A stretch of DNA of 45,174 bases, from the IMG/VR virus record IMGVR_UViG_3300008113_000091, positions 808 through 45,981 of that record; one strand, given 5' to 3'. The stretch's first letter is position 1. Each line of letters opens with the position of its first letter. This stretch comes from a virus. The notes beneath the pieces are model-generated. The model was not told where the DNA came from. It searched no databases and worked only from the letters and a program-made list of their open reading frames with translations. Made by a program: the position numbers and the translations under genes. This document shows, in pieces, positions 22,547-30,540 of this stretch.

Positions 22547-23224
22547 ATGAAGCGGGACCTGCCAGTCGAACACATCCGTCGGGCTTTTCGGTACGATCCG
22601 GAAACCGGAGTGATTCTCCGCGCACCACATTGGAAAAAGGTTAGCGTCCGGGCCGACGGAGCGAAGTCTGGCGCGTCGGTAAAAATCGGTACAATGCGGT
22701 TATCTGCGCGTAGGCTCGTCTGGGCGTTGGTTACTGGTACGTGGCCACCGGCACATCCCGGCTATATCCGTACTCGCAACGGTGACCCCTTGGACCTGCG
22801 CTGGGCCAACCTGTATTCGCGGGACGACGAGTCTCACTGTGCGCGCTGTGATACATTCAAGCCAGTTAGCGAGTTCCACTCCCGTGGGGTGACAAAGACT
22901 GGTCTCCCGCTATACGTGGCCTACTGCAAGCCATGCACTGCGCTTCGGCATCAGGAGCGTCCTGATTGGGCGCATCGAAACAAGGTGAAGAAATATGGCC
23001 TGACCGAGCAGTGCTACGCCGACATGCTTGCTGAGCAGGGGGGTGTGTGCGCGATCTGCAAAGACCCTCCGGGTGTCCGACGTCTAGCAATCGACCACTG
23101 CCACAGCACCGGAGTGGTACGGGGTCTTCTCTGCGGACCATGCAACGTCTCGCTTGGGCAGTTCAAAGACAACCCCCGTATTCTGCTAGAAGCTGCGAAG
23201 TACTTGATAAAACGTCGGTCCTGA
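22547..23224 (+). CDS. Endonuclease VII-type HNH nuclease with N-terminal degenerate HNH-like domain
   Basis: A 225-aa protein in three parts. Residues ~10-92 resemble the HNH_3/homing-endonuclease fold (RLSARRLVWALVTG ... RNGDPLDLRWANL), but the catalytic His position is Ile or Arg, so it may only bind DNA. Residues 98-130 form a CxxC...CxxC zinc ribbon (C98, C101, C127, C130). Residues 165-222 are recombination endonuclease VII-like, with C168-x2-C171, DHCH (183-186) and C196-x2-C199. Endonuclease VII enzymes cut branched DNA before packaging; homing activity is the alternative. The SD AAAGGGG is well placed. Confidence 0.85.
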   Translation: MKRDLPVEHIRRAFRYDPETGVILRAPHWKKVSVRADGAKSGASVKIGTMRLSARRLVWALVTGTWPPAHPGYIRTRNGDPLDLRWANLYSRDDESHCARCDTFKPVSEFHSRGVTKTGLPLYVAYCKPCTALRHQERPDWAHRNKVKKYGLTEQCYADMLAEQGGVCAICKDPPGVRRLAIDHCHSTGVVRGLLCGPCNVSLGQFKDNPRILLEAAKYLIKRRS

Positions 23225-23272
23225 AAAATTTCCCCTTGCAAAAACCAACGTGTATAGTTATCCCAACCCCAC

Positions 23273-23348
23273 GCCGCAATAGCTCAGAGGTAGCAGCAAC
23301 CGCCTTGTAAGCGGTAGGTCGTAGGTTCGACTCCTACTTGCGGCACCA
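23273..23348 (+). tRNA. tRNA-Thr (anticodon UGU)
   Basis: A 76-base cloverleaf. The acceptor arm GCCGCAA pairs with TTGCGGC and ends in encoded ACCA. The anticodon stem ACCGC/GCGGT encloses CTTGTAA with anticodon TGT at 23306-23308. The T arm is GTAGG-TTCGACT-CCTAC. The D stem is short (GCT/AGC). It decodes ACA, an uncommon Thr codon in G+C-rich genomes. It ends 24 bases before the small terminase ATG and could be processed from the same transcript. Confidence 0.93.
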
Positions 23349-23372
23349 TCTCTCCCGTGGTACCCTCCCACC

Positions 23373-23864
23373 ATGGACAGCCTTCCGCTTCACCTGACCA
23401 AGTGGACCGACCGCCTCGCGTTCGACGTGGCCCTGTGCCTTGAGGGTTCGGGCGAAAGCCTCGACGAGATCAAGCAGCGCCACCACATCGACGCTGACAC
23501 CCTGCTGGTCTTCAACAAGGACCCGGTGTTCCTCAAGCGCGTGGAGACATACCGGGACGAGGTTCGCGAAAAAGGGATCACGTTCCGCCTCAAGGCTCGG
23601 GCGCAGGCCGAGGAGCTTCTGACCACGAGCTACATGCTGATCCACGATCCCGCCGTCTCCCCCGCCGTCAAGGCTGACCTGATCAAATCCACGGTCAAGT
23701 GGGCTGGCTTGGAGCCGAAGAACAACGAGGATCAGGGTGGCGCTGTGGGTGGCGTGAAGATCATGATCAACCTTGGCAACAACACCGCCGATGCCCGCAT
23801 GATCGACGCGACCCCAGTGACCATAGAGGCGGACACCAGTGGCGACAGCGACGAGTACCTATAA
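23373..23864 (+). CDS. Putative terminase small subunit
   Basis: A 163-aa protein. The first half is helical (LDEIKQRHHIDADTLLVFNK; AEELLTTSYMLIHDPAVSPA), which fits a DNA-binding/oligomerisation domain. The C-terminus is flexible and acidic, ending DTSGDSDEYL. Called by its position just before the large terminase and by its general form rather than a clear motif. No good Shine-Dalgarno is visible before the ATG, which lies just downstream of the tRNA. Confidence 0.6.
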   Translation: MDSLPLHLTKWTDRLAFDVALCLEGSGESLDEIKQRHHIDADTLLVFNKDPVFLKRVETYRDEVREKGITFRLKARAQAEELLTTSYMLIHDPAVSPAVKADLIKSTVKWAGLEPKNNEDQGGAVGGVKIMINLGNNTADARMIDATPVTIEADTSGDSDEYL

Positions 23865-24009
23865 CGGCGTGCCGTGCTTGCGGTTGAAGACTGCTACTGA
23901 CACCGTGGCTGCCGAGTGTGCCTTGCGGGAACAGGGTCGGTCCTACCAGACCAAGATCAGCAAAACCCGCAAGCGTGGACTTGAGTACATCGTCCTGCTA
24001 TTCGGGTGA
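23839..24009 (+). CDS. Hypothetical protein, 56 aa (GTG start)
   Basis: Read directly: starts ATATSTYNGVPCLRLKTATD after the initiator, with a basic middle (KISKTRKRGLEYIVLLFG at the end). GAGG lies nine bases before the GTG. It overlaps the small terminase end by 26 bp. A shorter GTG start at 23868 is possible. Function unknown. Confidence 0.55.
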   Translation: MATATSTYNGVPCLRLKTATDTVAAECALREQGRSYQTKISKTRKRGLEYIVLLFG

Positions 24010-24012
24010 CCC

Positions 24013-24219
24013 GTGATATACGATTGGGTCTCTGCGATGGTCTACGAAGCTGACGATACCAGCCACTTTCACATTGTCCCCATCGGTGATCTGCGTGACC
24101 ACGAGGCAGACCCGCGCTGCTGGTGCAGACCGACCGAGGATGAGGAAGACCCCGGCATCTGGGTGCACCACGCGATGGACGGGCGTGAGCAGTACGAGCA
24201 GGGTAGGATGAAACACTGA
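24013..24219 (+). CDS. Hypothetical acidic protein, 68 aa (GTG start)
   Basis: A small acidic protein with His/Cys/Trp residues (DPRCWCRPTEDEEDPGIWVH). Its stop overlaps the large terminase ATG as TGATG, so it is coupled to it. Not recognised; a metal site is possible. Confidence 0.6.
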   Translation: MIYDWVSAMVYEADDTSHFHIVPIGDLRDHEADPRCWCRPTEDEEDPGIWVHHAMDGREQYEQGRMKH

Positions 24220-25607
24220 TGGCCCTGACGATCAACTACACCCCGCCGCCTACCGGTGCGCGGTTCATGGCGAGCAACGCCAAGATGCGGGCGCTCATGG
24301 GTCCGGTCGGGTCGGGTAAGTCTGTGACCTGCTGCTTCGAGATCATCCGCAGGGCCTCGATGCAGGAACCTGATGATCGCGGCATTCGCCGCACGAGAGC
24401 CGCTGTGGTCCGTGAAACCGCCCGGCAGTTGGAAGACACCACGATCAAGACCTTCCTCGACTGGTTTCCCCCGGGCCAGTGCGGAACGTGGCTGCGGACC
24501 AAGAAGACCTACTACTTCAAGGTCGGGGATGTGGAGTGCGAGATCATGTTCCGCGCTCTCGATGACGCAGACGACGTGGCCAACCTGAACTCGCTGGAGC
24601 TTACTTTTGCGTGGTTCAACGAGTGTCGCGACATCCACCCCGATATCGTCGATGCCATGTCCAAACGTGTCGGTCGTTTCCCGTCTGCCAAGGATGGCGG
24701 GCCGACGTGGCATGGGATGTGGGGTGATACCAACCCGCCGACGATGGACACTTGGTGGTACTACCAGTTCGAGAAGCTCGATCCCAAGGACGGCGTCTCG
24801 CCCAACGACAACGGCTGGGATGTGTTCAAGCAGCCTTCGGGTCGCAGTCCCTACGCCGAGAATATCGAGAACCTACCCGACGGGTACTACGATACGCAGG
24901 GGCGGTCGGAGGAGTACATCCGGGTCTTCATCGACGGCGAGTACGGCCTGTCCAGTGCAGGGCAGCCGGTCTACAAGTACTTCAGGCCGGACTACCACAT
25001 GGGCAAGCAGCCGCTTCGACCCATCGTCAACGGGATGCGGCCCATCATCGTGGGGATGGACCTCGGGCTTACCCCTGCCGCTGTCCTCGGGCAGCAGGAC
25101 CCACGGGGGCGGGCGCTCATCCTCGCCGAGGCGGTGAGCTTCGACATGGGCATCCAGCGGTTCATCCGGACTGTCCTCAAGCCGTTGCTCTACGAGCGCT
25201 TCAGTGGTGCCCCGGTGCTCATCGTGGTTGACCCGGCGGGTATCCAGCGGGCGCAGACTGACGAGCGCAGCGCGGTGGACATCATCAAGGCCGAGGGGTT
25301 CAGGGTCATCCCGGCGCGGACCAACAGCGTCTCGGCGCGGATCAACGCGGTTGATGATTACCTCATGCGGCAGGTGGACGGTGACCCGGGGTTCCTGCTT
25401 GATCCGCGCTGTACCGCGCTCAAGGCTGCCATGATGGGTGGCTACCGGTACAAGCCCAAGACCGACGGGGCCATCGACAAGAACAAGCACTCCCACGTTG
25501 CCGAAGCGCTCCAGTACCTGTGCCTCCATCTGCACAGCGGTGGCGAGGCCGGACACCTCCCGCAGAGGCGCGAGATCAGACCTGTTGCGTCCGCTGGCTG
25601 GACCTGA
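24219..25607 (+). CDS. terL: Terminase large subunit
   Basis: A 462-aa packaging motor. The ATPase has Walker A GPVGSGKS at 28-35 and a Walker B-type strand LTFAWFNE at 128-135. The RNase H-like nuclease has D281 (GMDLG), D338 (VVDPAG) and the late HSHVAEALQYL block. It pumps DNA into the prohead through the portal and cuts the concatemer. The length is typical of podovirus large terminases. It is followed by a strong hairpin terminator. Confidence 0.95.
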   Translation: MALTINYTPPPTGARFMASNAKMRALMGPVGSGKSVTCCFEIIRRASMQEPDDRGIRRTRAAVVRETARQLEDTTIKTFLDWFPPGQCGTWLRTKKTYYFKVGDVECEIMFRALDDADDVANLNSLELTFAWFNECRDIHPDIVDAMSKRVGRFPSAKDGGPTWHGMWGDTNPPTMDTWWYYQFEKLDPKDGVSPNDNGWDVFKQPSGRSPYAENIENLPDGYYDTQGRSEEYIRVFIDGEYGLSSAGQPVYKYFRPDYHMGKQPLRPIVNGMRPIIVGMDLGLTPAAVLGQQDPRGRALILAEAVSFDMGIQRFIRTVLKPLLYERFSGAPVLIVVDPAGIQRAQTDERSAVDIIKAEGFRVIPARTNSVSARINAVDDYLMRQVDGDPGFLLDPRCTALKAAMMGGYRYKPKTDGAIDKNKHSHVAEALQYLCLHLHSGGEAGHLPQRREIRPVASAGWT

Positions 25608-25638
25608 TATACAGAGACATCACTGCGCTGACCTTACC

Positions 25639-25687
25639 GCCCCCGTTGAGCCGCCTCCCACCCTCTCCGGCTCCGGGGGCACCTTTT
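25639..25687 (+). terminator. Large bulged hairpin terminator after terL
   Basis: The outer stem GCCCCCG (25639-25645)/CGGGGGC (25674-25680), a TT bulge, and the inner stem GAGCCG (25648-25653)/CGGCTC (25668-25673) enclose a 14-base loop. ACCTTTT follows. It separates the terminase unit from the virion genes. Confidence 0.75.
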
Positions 25688-25690
25688 CAG

Positions 25691-25720
25691 TTGCAGTGCG
25701 CAGATATCCCGTGGTAAGAT
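25691..25720 (+). promoter_or_regulatory. Possible promoter of the virion gene cluster
   Basis: TTGCAG (25691-25696), an 18-base spacer and TAAGAT (25715-25720) lie between the terL terminator and the next ATG at 25746. A fresh promoter is expected after a terminator of that strength. Confidence 0.45.
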
Positions 25721-25745
25721 ACAGCACCACAACTAGGGGTATCCC

Positions 25746-26102
25746 ATGCCTACGATCACTCCCGTTCTGAACAATGCCATCGACGGCGTCCCTCGCGTCA
25801 TCTGGCAGGGTGCTGCGACCGGTGACACGTTTGAGCCGTTCACGCTCAAGCAGCAGTACGGGCTGGCGGCATCGGTGCAGTTGACCGGTACGTTCGGTGG
25901 CGCGACCATCACCATGCAGGTGAGCAACGACGGAACCAACTGGGCTACGGCACGCGGCCTCGATACGACGGACATCACTTTCACCGCCGCAGGATACCGC
26001 GAGTTTTCGCTCTGCGCTGCCTATATCCGCCCGCTGATCACCGGAGGATCGGGTACAGGTCTGAACGCCACGATGGTCCTGCGGGGATCGCATGGGGTTT
26101 AA
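25746..26102 (+). CDS. Small beta-rich virion-associated protein, 118 aa
   Basis: An all-beta domain rich in Thr and Gly (ASVQLTGTFGGATITMQVSN, DGTNWATARG). The SNDGTNW element is common in phage head-fibre and carbohydrate-binding-like domains. AGGGG precedes the ATG. It overlaps the following long structural gene by 11 bp. Probably a minor virion or fibre-base protein; the assignment rests on composition and place. Confidence 0.55.
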   Translation: MPTITPVLNNAIDGVPRVIWQGAATGDTFEPFTLKQQYGLAASVQLTGTFGGATITMQVSNDGTNWATARGLDTTDITFTAAGYREFSLCAAYIRPLITGGSGTGLNATMVLRGSHGV

Positions 26103-27849
26103 CCTCCCTGTCCTTAACCGACGGCGGCGCACTACACGCGCAGTTAGCGTCTTCACCCCCGCGTCCCTGTTCACCGCTGGCGAGAGCGGCTACTGGCTCG
26201 ACCCGTCCGACTTCACCACGATGTGGCAGGACAGCCAAGGCGTGACCCCCGTCACCGCGACTGGGCAGACCTGTGGCTTGATCCTCGACAAGCGCATCGG
26301 CACGCGGACACAGGTGTTCGACGACGCGAACGTGACTTTCGGTGGCCCAGCAGGTTACGCGGGTCGTCTCAGCTCCGGCGTGTATGAGTATGCCCGTGAT
26401 GCTGGCGGTGGCGGCTCTGTGTCTTTCGGCGGTCTAGTCGTTGGTAGAGCCTACCTCGTCAGCCTCCAGATTTCTGCTTACGCAGGGGCTGTTCCGGGAA
26501 TTACGGGGGTCAGCGCGCAAATTCGCAACGCCTCTAACGTGGCGGTCGGCACGCCGCTCACTGCGGCAGGCACCCTTAATCTTTTTTACGTTGCTGACGG
26601 CACGTTTTTCCGTGTGACCAGCAACTTCAACGGCGCTGGCGGCACCATCTCCAACGTCTCGATCCTCGAAGTTCCGGGCAACCACTTCGTGCAAGCCACG
26701 GCGGCGAAGCGACCGATCCTCGGCACCGAACCCCTTGTTGGTCGGCGCAACCTGCTGCTGCAAACCGGCCTGACCGGCGCGACTAGCGGCACCCCCGGCA
26801 CGGCCCCTACTGGTTGGCCTTTCCTTGTGAGCGGTGGGACAACTACCGTTATCCCCGGCGGGGGTAGCCTCGGCGGCGATGCGATCCGGTTGTCTGCCGT
26901 GGCTAATAGGCACCTGTATAGCCAATCGTCCCTACCGATGGCCGCGAATAGCACCTACATATTTAGTGTGCAGTGCATCGTCCACACTTCGATCAGCATC
27001 GTGTCTTTTGCCAATCTGTCCGGCTCAATCCCTGTGGGGACTACACTCGAATACCTGATAGACGGTGTGGTGGTGCCTAGTGGTACGGCGCTTCCACTTG
27101 GCCCTTGCACAGTAGCGGTGCGGGCGACGACCTCGACCACCGCTGGGGTAGCTACACTCCGCCTCGGTATCGGGACTGCCGGTGCTGTCACCGCCGATGT
27201 CACCTTCTGGGACCCGCAGTACGAACTCGGCAGCACCCGCACGGCCTACCAGCGCGTCACCGATCAGTGGAACGTCACGCAGGCGGGTGTCCCCAACGTG
27301 TACTACCTCCAAGGAGATGGTACGGACGACGTGTTGGGTGCCGTGGCAGCTATTCCGGCTAACGCCTCCACAAGCGCGCAGCAGATTTTCGGCCTTCGGA
27401 CGGCGGCGTTGGTGAGCGCAATCGCGTTCACGACTAGGGCTACCCTCGCCGGGGGGTCGAATACACCGTCTGCTGCGCCGGGTAGTATGGGGCTTCGGCT
27501 TATCAACTTCGCCTCTTCACCCACTATGGTCATGAGCGGGGTAAACCGCGTTCAGATGACCATCACGAGTGTTACGGCGGACACAAAATACGTCTACTCC
27601 CTCCTCGGGGATATTTCTGCGCCAAGTATGGTCGCACGAAGAAATGCCGCACCAGATATGTCGAACACGACTTCGCTGGGCGGTGGTACGTTTACCGACA
27701 GCGTCGCCTATATTCTCGCCGATACCCCATCAACTGCCTTCTTCCCCGGTAGGATTTACCAAGCTGTCATGCGCTTCGGCCCGAACCTCACCGCCGACCA
27801 GATCACGCAGACCGAGACCTTCGTGAACTCCAAGACGGGGGCCTACTGA
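26092..27849 (+). CDS. Putative virion surface or receptor-binding protein, 585 aa
   Basis: It opens with a short basic N-terminus and the pattern YWLDPSDFTTMWQDSQGVTP, CGLILDKR, seen near the start of many phage surface proteins with lectin-like domains. The rest is a long beta-sandwich-rich sequence with jelly-roll-like repeats and very high Gly/Ser/Thr content. No enzymatic motif is visible. It lies before the portal gene, an unusual place for a tail fibre, so a head-decorating or head-fibre role is also possible. Confidence 0.55.
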   Translation: MGFNLPVLNRRRRTTRAVSVFTPASLFTAGESGYWLDPSDFTTMWQDSQGVTPVTATGQTCGLILDKRIGTRTQVFDDANVTFGGPAGYAGRLSSGVYEYARDAGGGGSVSFGGLVVGRAYLVSLQISAYAGAVPGITGVSAQIRNASNVAVGTPLTAAGTLNLFYVADGTFFRVTSNFNGAGGTISNVSILEVPGNHFVQATAAKRPILGTEPLVGRRNLLLQTGLTGATSGTPGTAPTGWPFLVSGGTTTVIPGGGSLGGDAIRLSAVANRHLYSQSSLPMAANSTYIFSVQCIVHTSISIVSFANLSGSIPVGTTLEYLIDGVVVPSGTALPLGPCTVAVRATTSTTAGVATLRLGIGTAGAVTADVTFWDPQYELGSTRTAYQRVTDQWNVTQAGVPNVYYLQGDGTDDVLGAVAAIPANASTSAQQIFGLRTAALVSAIAFTTRATLAGGSNTPSAAPGSMGLRLINFASSPTMVMSGVNRVQMTITSVTADTKYVYSLLGDISAPSMVARRNAAPDMSNTTSLGGGTFTDSVAYILADTPSTAFFPGRIYQAVMRFGPNLTADQITQTETFVNSKTGAY

Positions 27850-28196
27850 TGCTGTCTACCGTCCTGATCCTCCCCATCGACCAAGTCGCCACGGGTAACG
27901 CTGTGGCCGAGGCTATGGGCTGGGGGCCGAACAACTACAGCGTCGCGCTGTCGGCTGACGGCAGCGAGCCTGCGACCCACTACGGCCTTCACGCGTGGGC
28001 GGGCAACGAGTTCGAGCAGATGGTTGTGACAGGCTACTACCCGCCGCAGGTGGCCGAGGCTGGCATTGACCAAGCGACCTTCGACGCGATGATGGCCGTG
28101 CTGATCTACTCGTTCTGGCCGGACTACACCGACCACTTTGCGACGATCATCGCCGAGAACAACCTCACAGTTGTAACCGAACCTGAAACAGTATAA
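27849..28196 (+). CDS. Hypothetical protein after the 585-aa structural gene, 115 aa
   Basis: Starts MLSTVLILPIDQVATGNAVA and is mixed alpha/beta with Trp-rich segments (HAWAGNEFEQM, IYSFWPDYTDH). Its ATG overlaps the preceding stop as TGATG. It may be a chaperone or small partner of the surface protein upstream. Not recognised. Confidence 0.55.
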   Translation: MLSTVLILPIDQVATGNAVAEAMGWGPNNYSVALSADGSEPATHYGLHAWAGNEFEQMVVTGYYPPQVAEAGIDQATFDAMMAVLIYSFWPDYTDHFATIIAENNLTVVTEPETV

Positions 28197-28231
28197 TCAT
28201 GCGTAGATACGTGCTCGTATTGGGATAAGTA

Positions 28232-30292
28232 ATGGCTGGACTGACCTTCCTTCGTGTTGTCGGGAATGACGAGCTTGCTCGTCAGGAGAAGGAAGCGGCT
28301 GAGCGCGCCTTGCAGGAGCGCCAGAACCAGCCGGTTATTCTCGGGTTGACGGGGTACCTGCGGCAGTGTTGGGACGTGGCCGAGATGGCGAAGCGACCCA
28401 TTGAGCAGATCATGCTTCGCGCCATGCGCCAGCGTAATGGCGAGTATGAGGCGGATAAGCTCCAGCAGATCAGGGCGCAGGGCGGCTCCGAAGTTTACAT
28501 GATGATCACCGAGGTGAAGTGTCGGGCTGCTGAAAGCTGGCTGCGCGATATTCTCCTTGAAGGTGGCGGTCCGCCGTGGGACCTTGCGGCTACGCCGATC
28601 CCTGACCTCTCTCCCGCACAGTCTGCTGAGGTGCAGGGTGCCTTCGCGGAGAAGGTGCTGGAGATCGTGCAGAATACCGGACAGGCTCCATCCAAGCAGC
28701 AGATGCTCGAACTGCGCGAGATGGTCAGTCAGGACTATCGCTTCGCCATCTTGCAGCAGACCCAGAGCCGCGCAGACCGGATGAAGTTGAAGATCGAGGA
28801 CCAGTTCACTCAAGGTGGGTGGGACACGGCGTTCAACGACTTCATCACTGATCTGGTGACGTTCCCGGCTGCCTTCATCAAAGGACCGATTGTGCGTCGG
28901 CAGCGTGCGCTCGGGTGGCGGACCACTCCGGATGGCCGGACGCAGGTCGAACCTATCGAGCGCCTCGGCCCCGAGTATGAGCGTGTTGATCCGTTCCGCA
29001 TCTACCCGGAGCCGGGTATCAGCAACATCCACGAAGGCTACCTCTTCGAGCATCATCGACTGTCGCGCTCGGAGTTGGCCGAACTTATCGGCGTGCCGGG
29101 GTATGATGACGACGCGATCCGCAAGGTCCTTGAGATCGGTAACGGTCAGTCGTGGATCGCGGAAGACGTAGAGCTTCAGAAGGACGAGGAGGAGCGCAAG
29201 TACTACAGCTACATGCGCCCGACGACCGAGTTCGACGCACTGGAGTTCTGGGGTAAGGTGAGCGGTAAGATGCTCATCGAGTGGGGTATGACCGAGGACG
29301 AGGTCCCTGACCCTGCCCGCGAGTACGACGCCAATGTCTGGCTCGTGGGTAACTACGTCATCAAGGCGGTACTCAACTATGACCCGCTGGGTGAGAAGCC
29401 ATACTCGAAGACCAGCTTCATCAAGTGCCCCGGTGCGTTCTGGGGTAAGGGTATCCCCGAGATCATCGAGGACCTTCAGGGTGTCTGCAACGCGGCTGCC
29501 CGCGCACTGGTGAACAACATGGGGATCGCTTCGGGTCCGCAGGTCGAGATCAACCTCGACCGCATCCCGCCCAATGAGGATATCACGCAGCTTTCCCCTT
29601 GGAAAATCTGGCAGACAGTCAACGACCCTGTGGGTTCGTCCGCGCCAGCTATCCGTTTCACGCAGCCGGATTCCCGTGCAACCGAGCTTATGGCGGTCTA
29701 CGAGAGGTTCTCTCGACTTGCCGACGATCACTCGGGTATCCCGGCCTATGTGTATGGCGACCTGAATGTGCAGGGGGCAGGCCGTACTTCGTCGGGTCTT
29801 TCGATGCTGATGGGTGCGGCAGGTAAAGGCATACGTCAGGTCGTCATGCACATCGACAGCGACATCGTGAAACCTATCGTCGAGCGCCAGTTCGTCTACA
29901 ACATGCGCTACGACGAGGATGAGTCCATCAAGGGTGATGTCGAGGTGGTGGCCAAGGGTGCCATCAATCTCGCGGTCAAGGAGACCGTCAACATCCGCCG
30001 TATCGAGTTCCTCAACGCAACCGCCAATCCGTTCGACATCGAGATCATTGGTAAGGATGGCCGTGCCGCGATTCTTCGCGAAGTGGCTAAAGGGTTGCAG
30101 ATGCCCGTGGATGAAGTCGTCCCGTCTCGGGAACGCTCCGCGTATGACCAGCAACAGGCAGCGCTCGCGATGGCTTCGATGCCGCCGCAGCCCCAGCAAG
30201 GTGCGCCTGCCGAGACTGGTCCTGCCGGAGAACCCAAAGGTGGGATGGAGGCTAACACGGTCATGAGTCGTGCAGGAGGGGCAGCGGCATGA
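28232..30292 (+). CDS. Portal protein
   Basis: A 686-aa protein at the expected place after the terminase genes and before scaffold and coat. Features typical of podovirus portals are the helical N-terminus, the VYMMITEVKCRAAESWLRDI segment, the long stem region with KTSFIKCPGAFWGKGIPEII, and GRTSSGLSMLMGAA followed by helical crown repeats. It ends in a flexible Pro/Gln/Gly tail. It forms the dodecameric DNA channel at one vertex. Confidence 0.88.
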   Translation: MAGLTFLRVVGNDELARQEKEAAERALQERQNQPVILGLTGYLRQCWDVAEMAKRPIEQIMLRAMRQRNGEYEADKLQQIRAQGGSEVYMMITEVKCRAAESWLRDILLEGGGPPWDLAATPIPDLSPAQSAEVQGAFAEKVLEIVQNTGQAPSKQQMLELREMVSQDYRFAILQQTQSRADRMKLKIEDQFTQGGWDTAFNDFITDLVTFPAAFIKGPIVRRQRALGWRTTPDGRTQVEPIERLGPEYERVDPFRIYPEPGISNIHEGYLFEHHRLSRSELAELIGVPGYDDDAIRKVLEIGNGQSWIAEDVELQKDEEERKYYSYMRPTTEFDALEFWGKVSGKMLIEWGMTEDEVPDPAREYDANVWLVGNYVIKAVLNYDPLGEKPYSKTSFIKCPGAFWGKGIPEIIEDLQGVCNAAARALVNNMGIASGPQVEINLDRIPPNEDITQLSPWKIWQTVNDPVGSSAPAIRFTQPDSRATELMAVYERFSRLADDHSGIPAYVYGDLNVQGAGRTSSGLSMLMGAAGKGIRQVVMHIDSDIVKPIVERQFVYNMRYDEDESIKGDVEVVAKGAINLAVKETVNIRRIEFLNATANPFDIEIIGKDGRAAILREVAKGLQMPVDEVVPSRERSAYDQQQAALAMASMPPQPQQGAPAETGPAGEPKGGMEANTVMSRAGGAAA

Positions 30293-30504
30293 TCCGTCCG
30301 ACCCCTGAAGTAACCAAGGCGCTCGCCGCTTCTGTCAGGCAGTTTCCTGTCCTTCTGGACTGGCTGCGTGAGTGGGAGATGAGTGAGCTTCGTCGGTTGC
30401 CTACTGCCGTCGAGAACACTGGCATCTATCAGGGCAGGTGCCAAGTGCTGGGTGAACTCACCAAGTTCGCCAACGATGCCCCCAACCTAGCGGCTAACCT
30501 ATAA
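30289..30504 (+). CDS. Small helical protein between portal and scaffold, 71 aa
   Basis: A helical protein (TKALAASVRQFPVLLDWLRE; SELRRLPTAVENTGIYQGRC). Its ATG overlaps the portal stop by 4 bp. Small proteins like this commonly sit beside portal genes in podoviruses; their role is unknown. Confidence 0.6.
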   Translation: MIRPTPEVTKALAASVRQFPVLLDWLREWEMSELRRLPTAVENTGIYQGRCQVLGELTKFANDAPNLAANL

Positions 30505-30540
30505 GCCGACTGATCAAGCTCACAGATTGGAGCAATTAAC

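Noticed and set aside
23236-23262. Promoter upstream of the tRNA (TTGCAA ... TTATCC or TATAGT)
   Set aside because: No -35/-10 pair has acceptable spacing and quality at the same time, so it was not listed.
23273-23348. tRNA as an attP core
   Set aside because: No integrase or excisionase is in the window, and the tRNA is complete and lies inside the late cluster.
28124-30199. 691-aa open frame on the minus strand
   Set aside because: It is exactly antisense to the portal gene. Its Arg/His/Leu/Asp-rich composition is typical of a mirror frame of G+C-rich coding DNA, with no motif.
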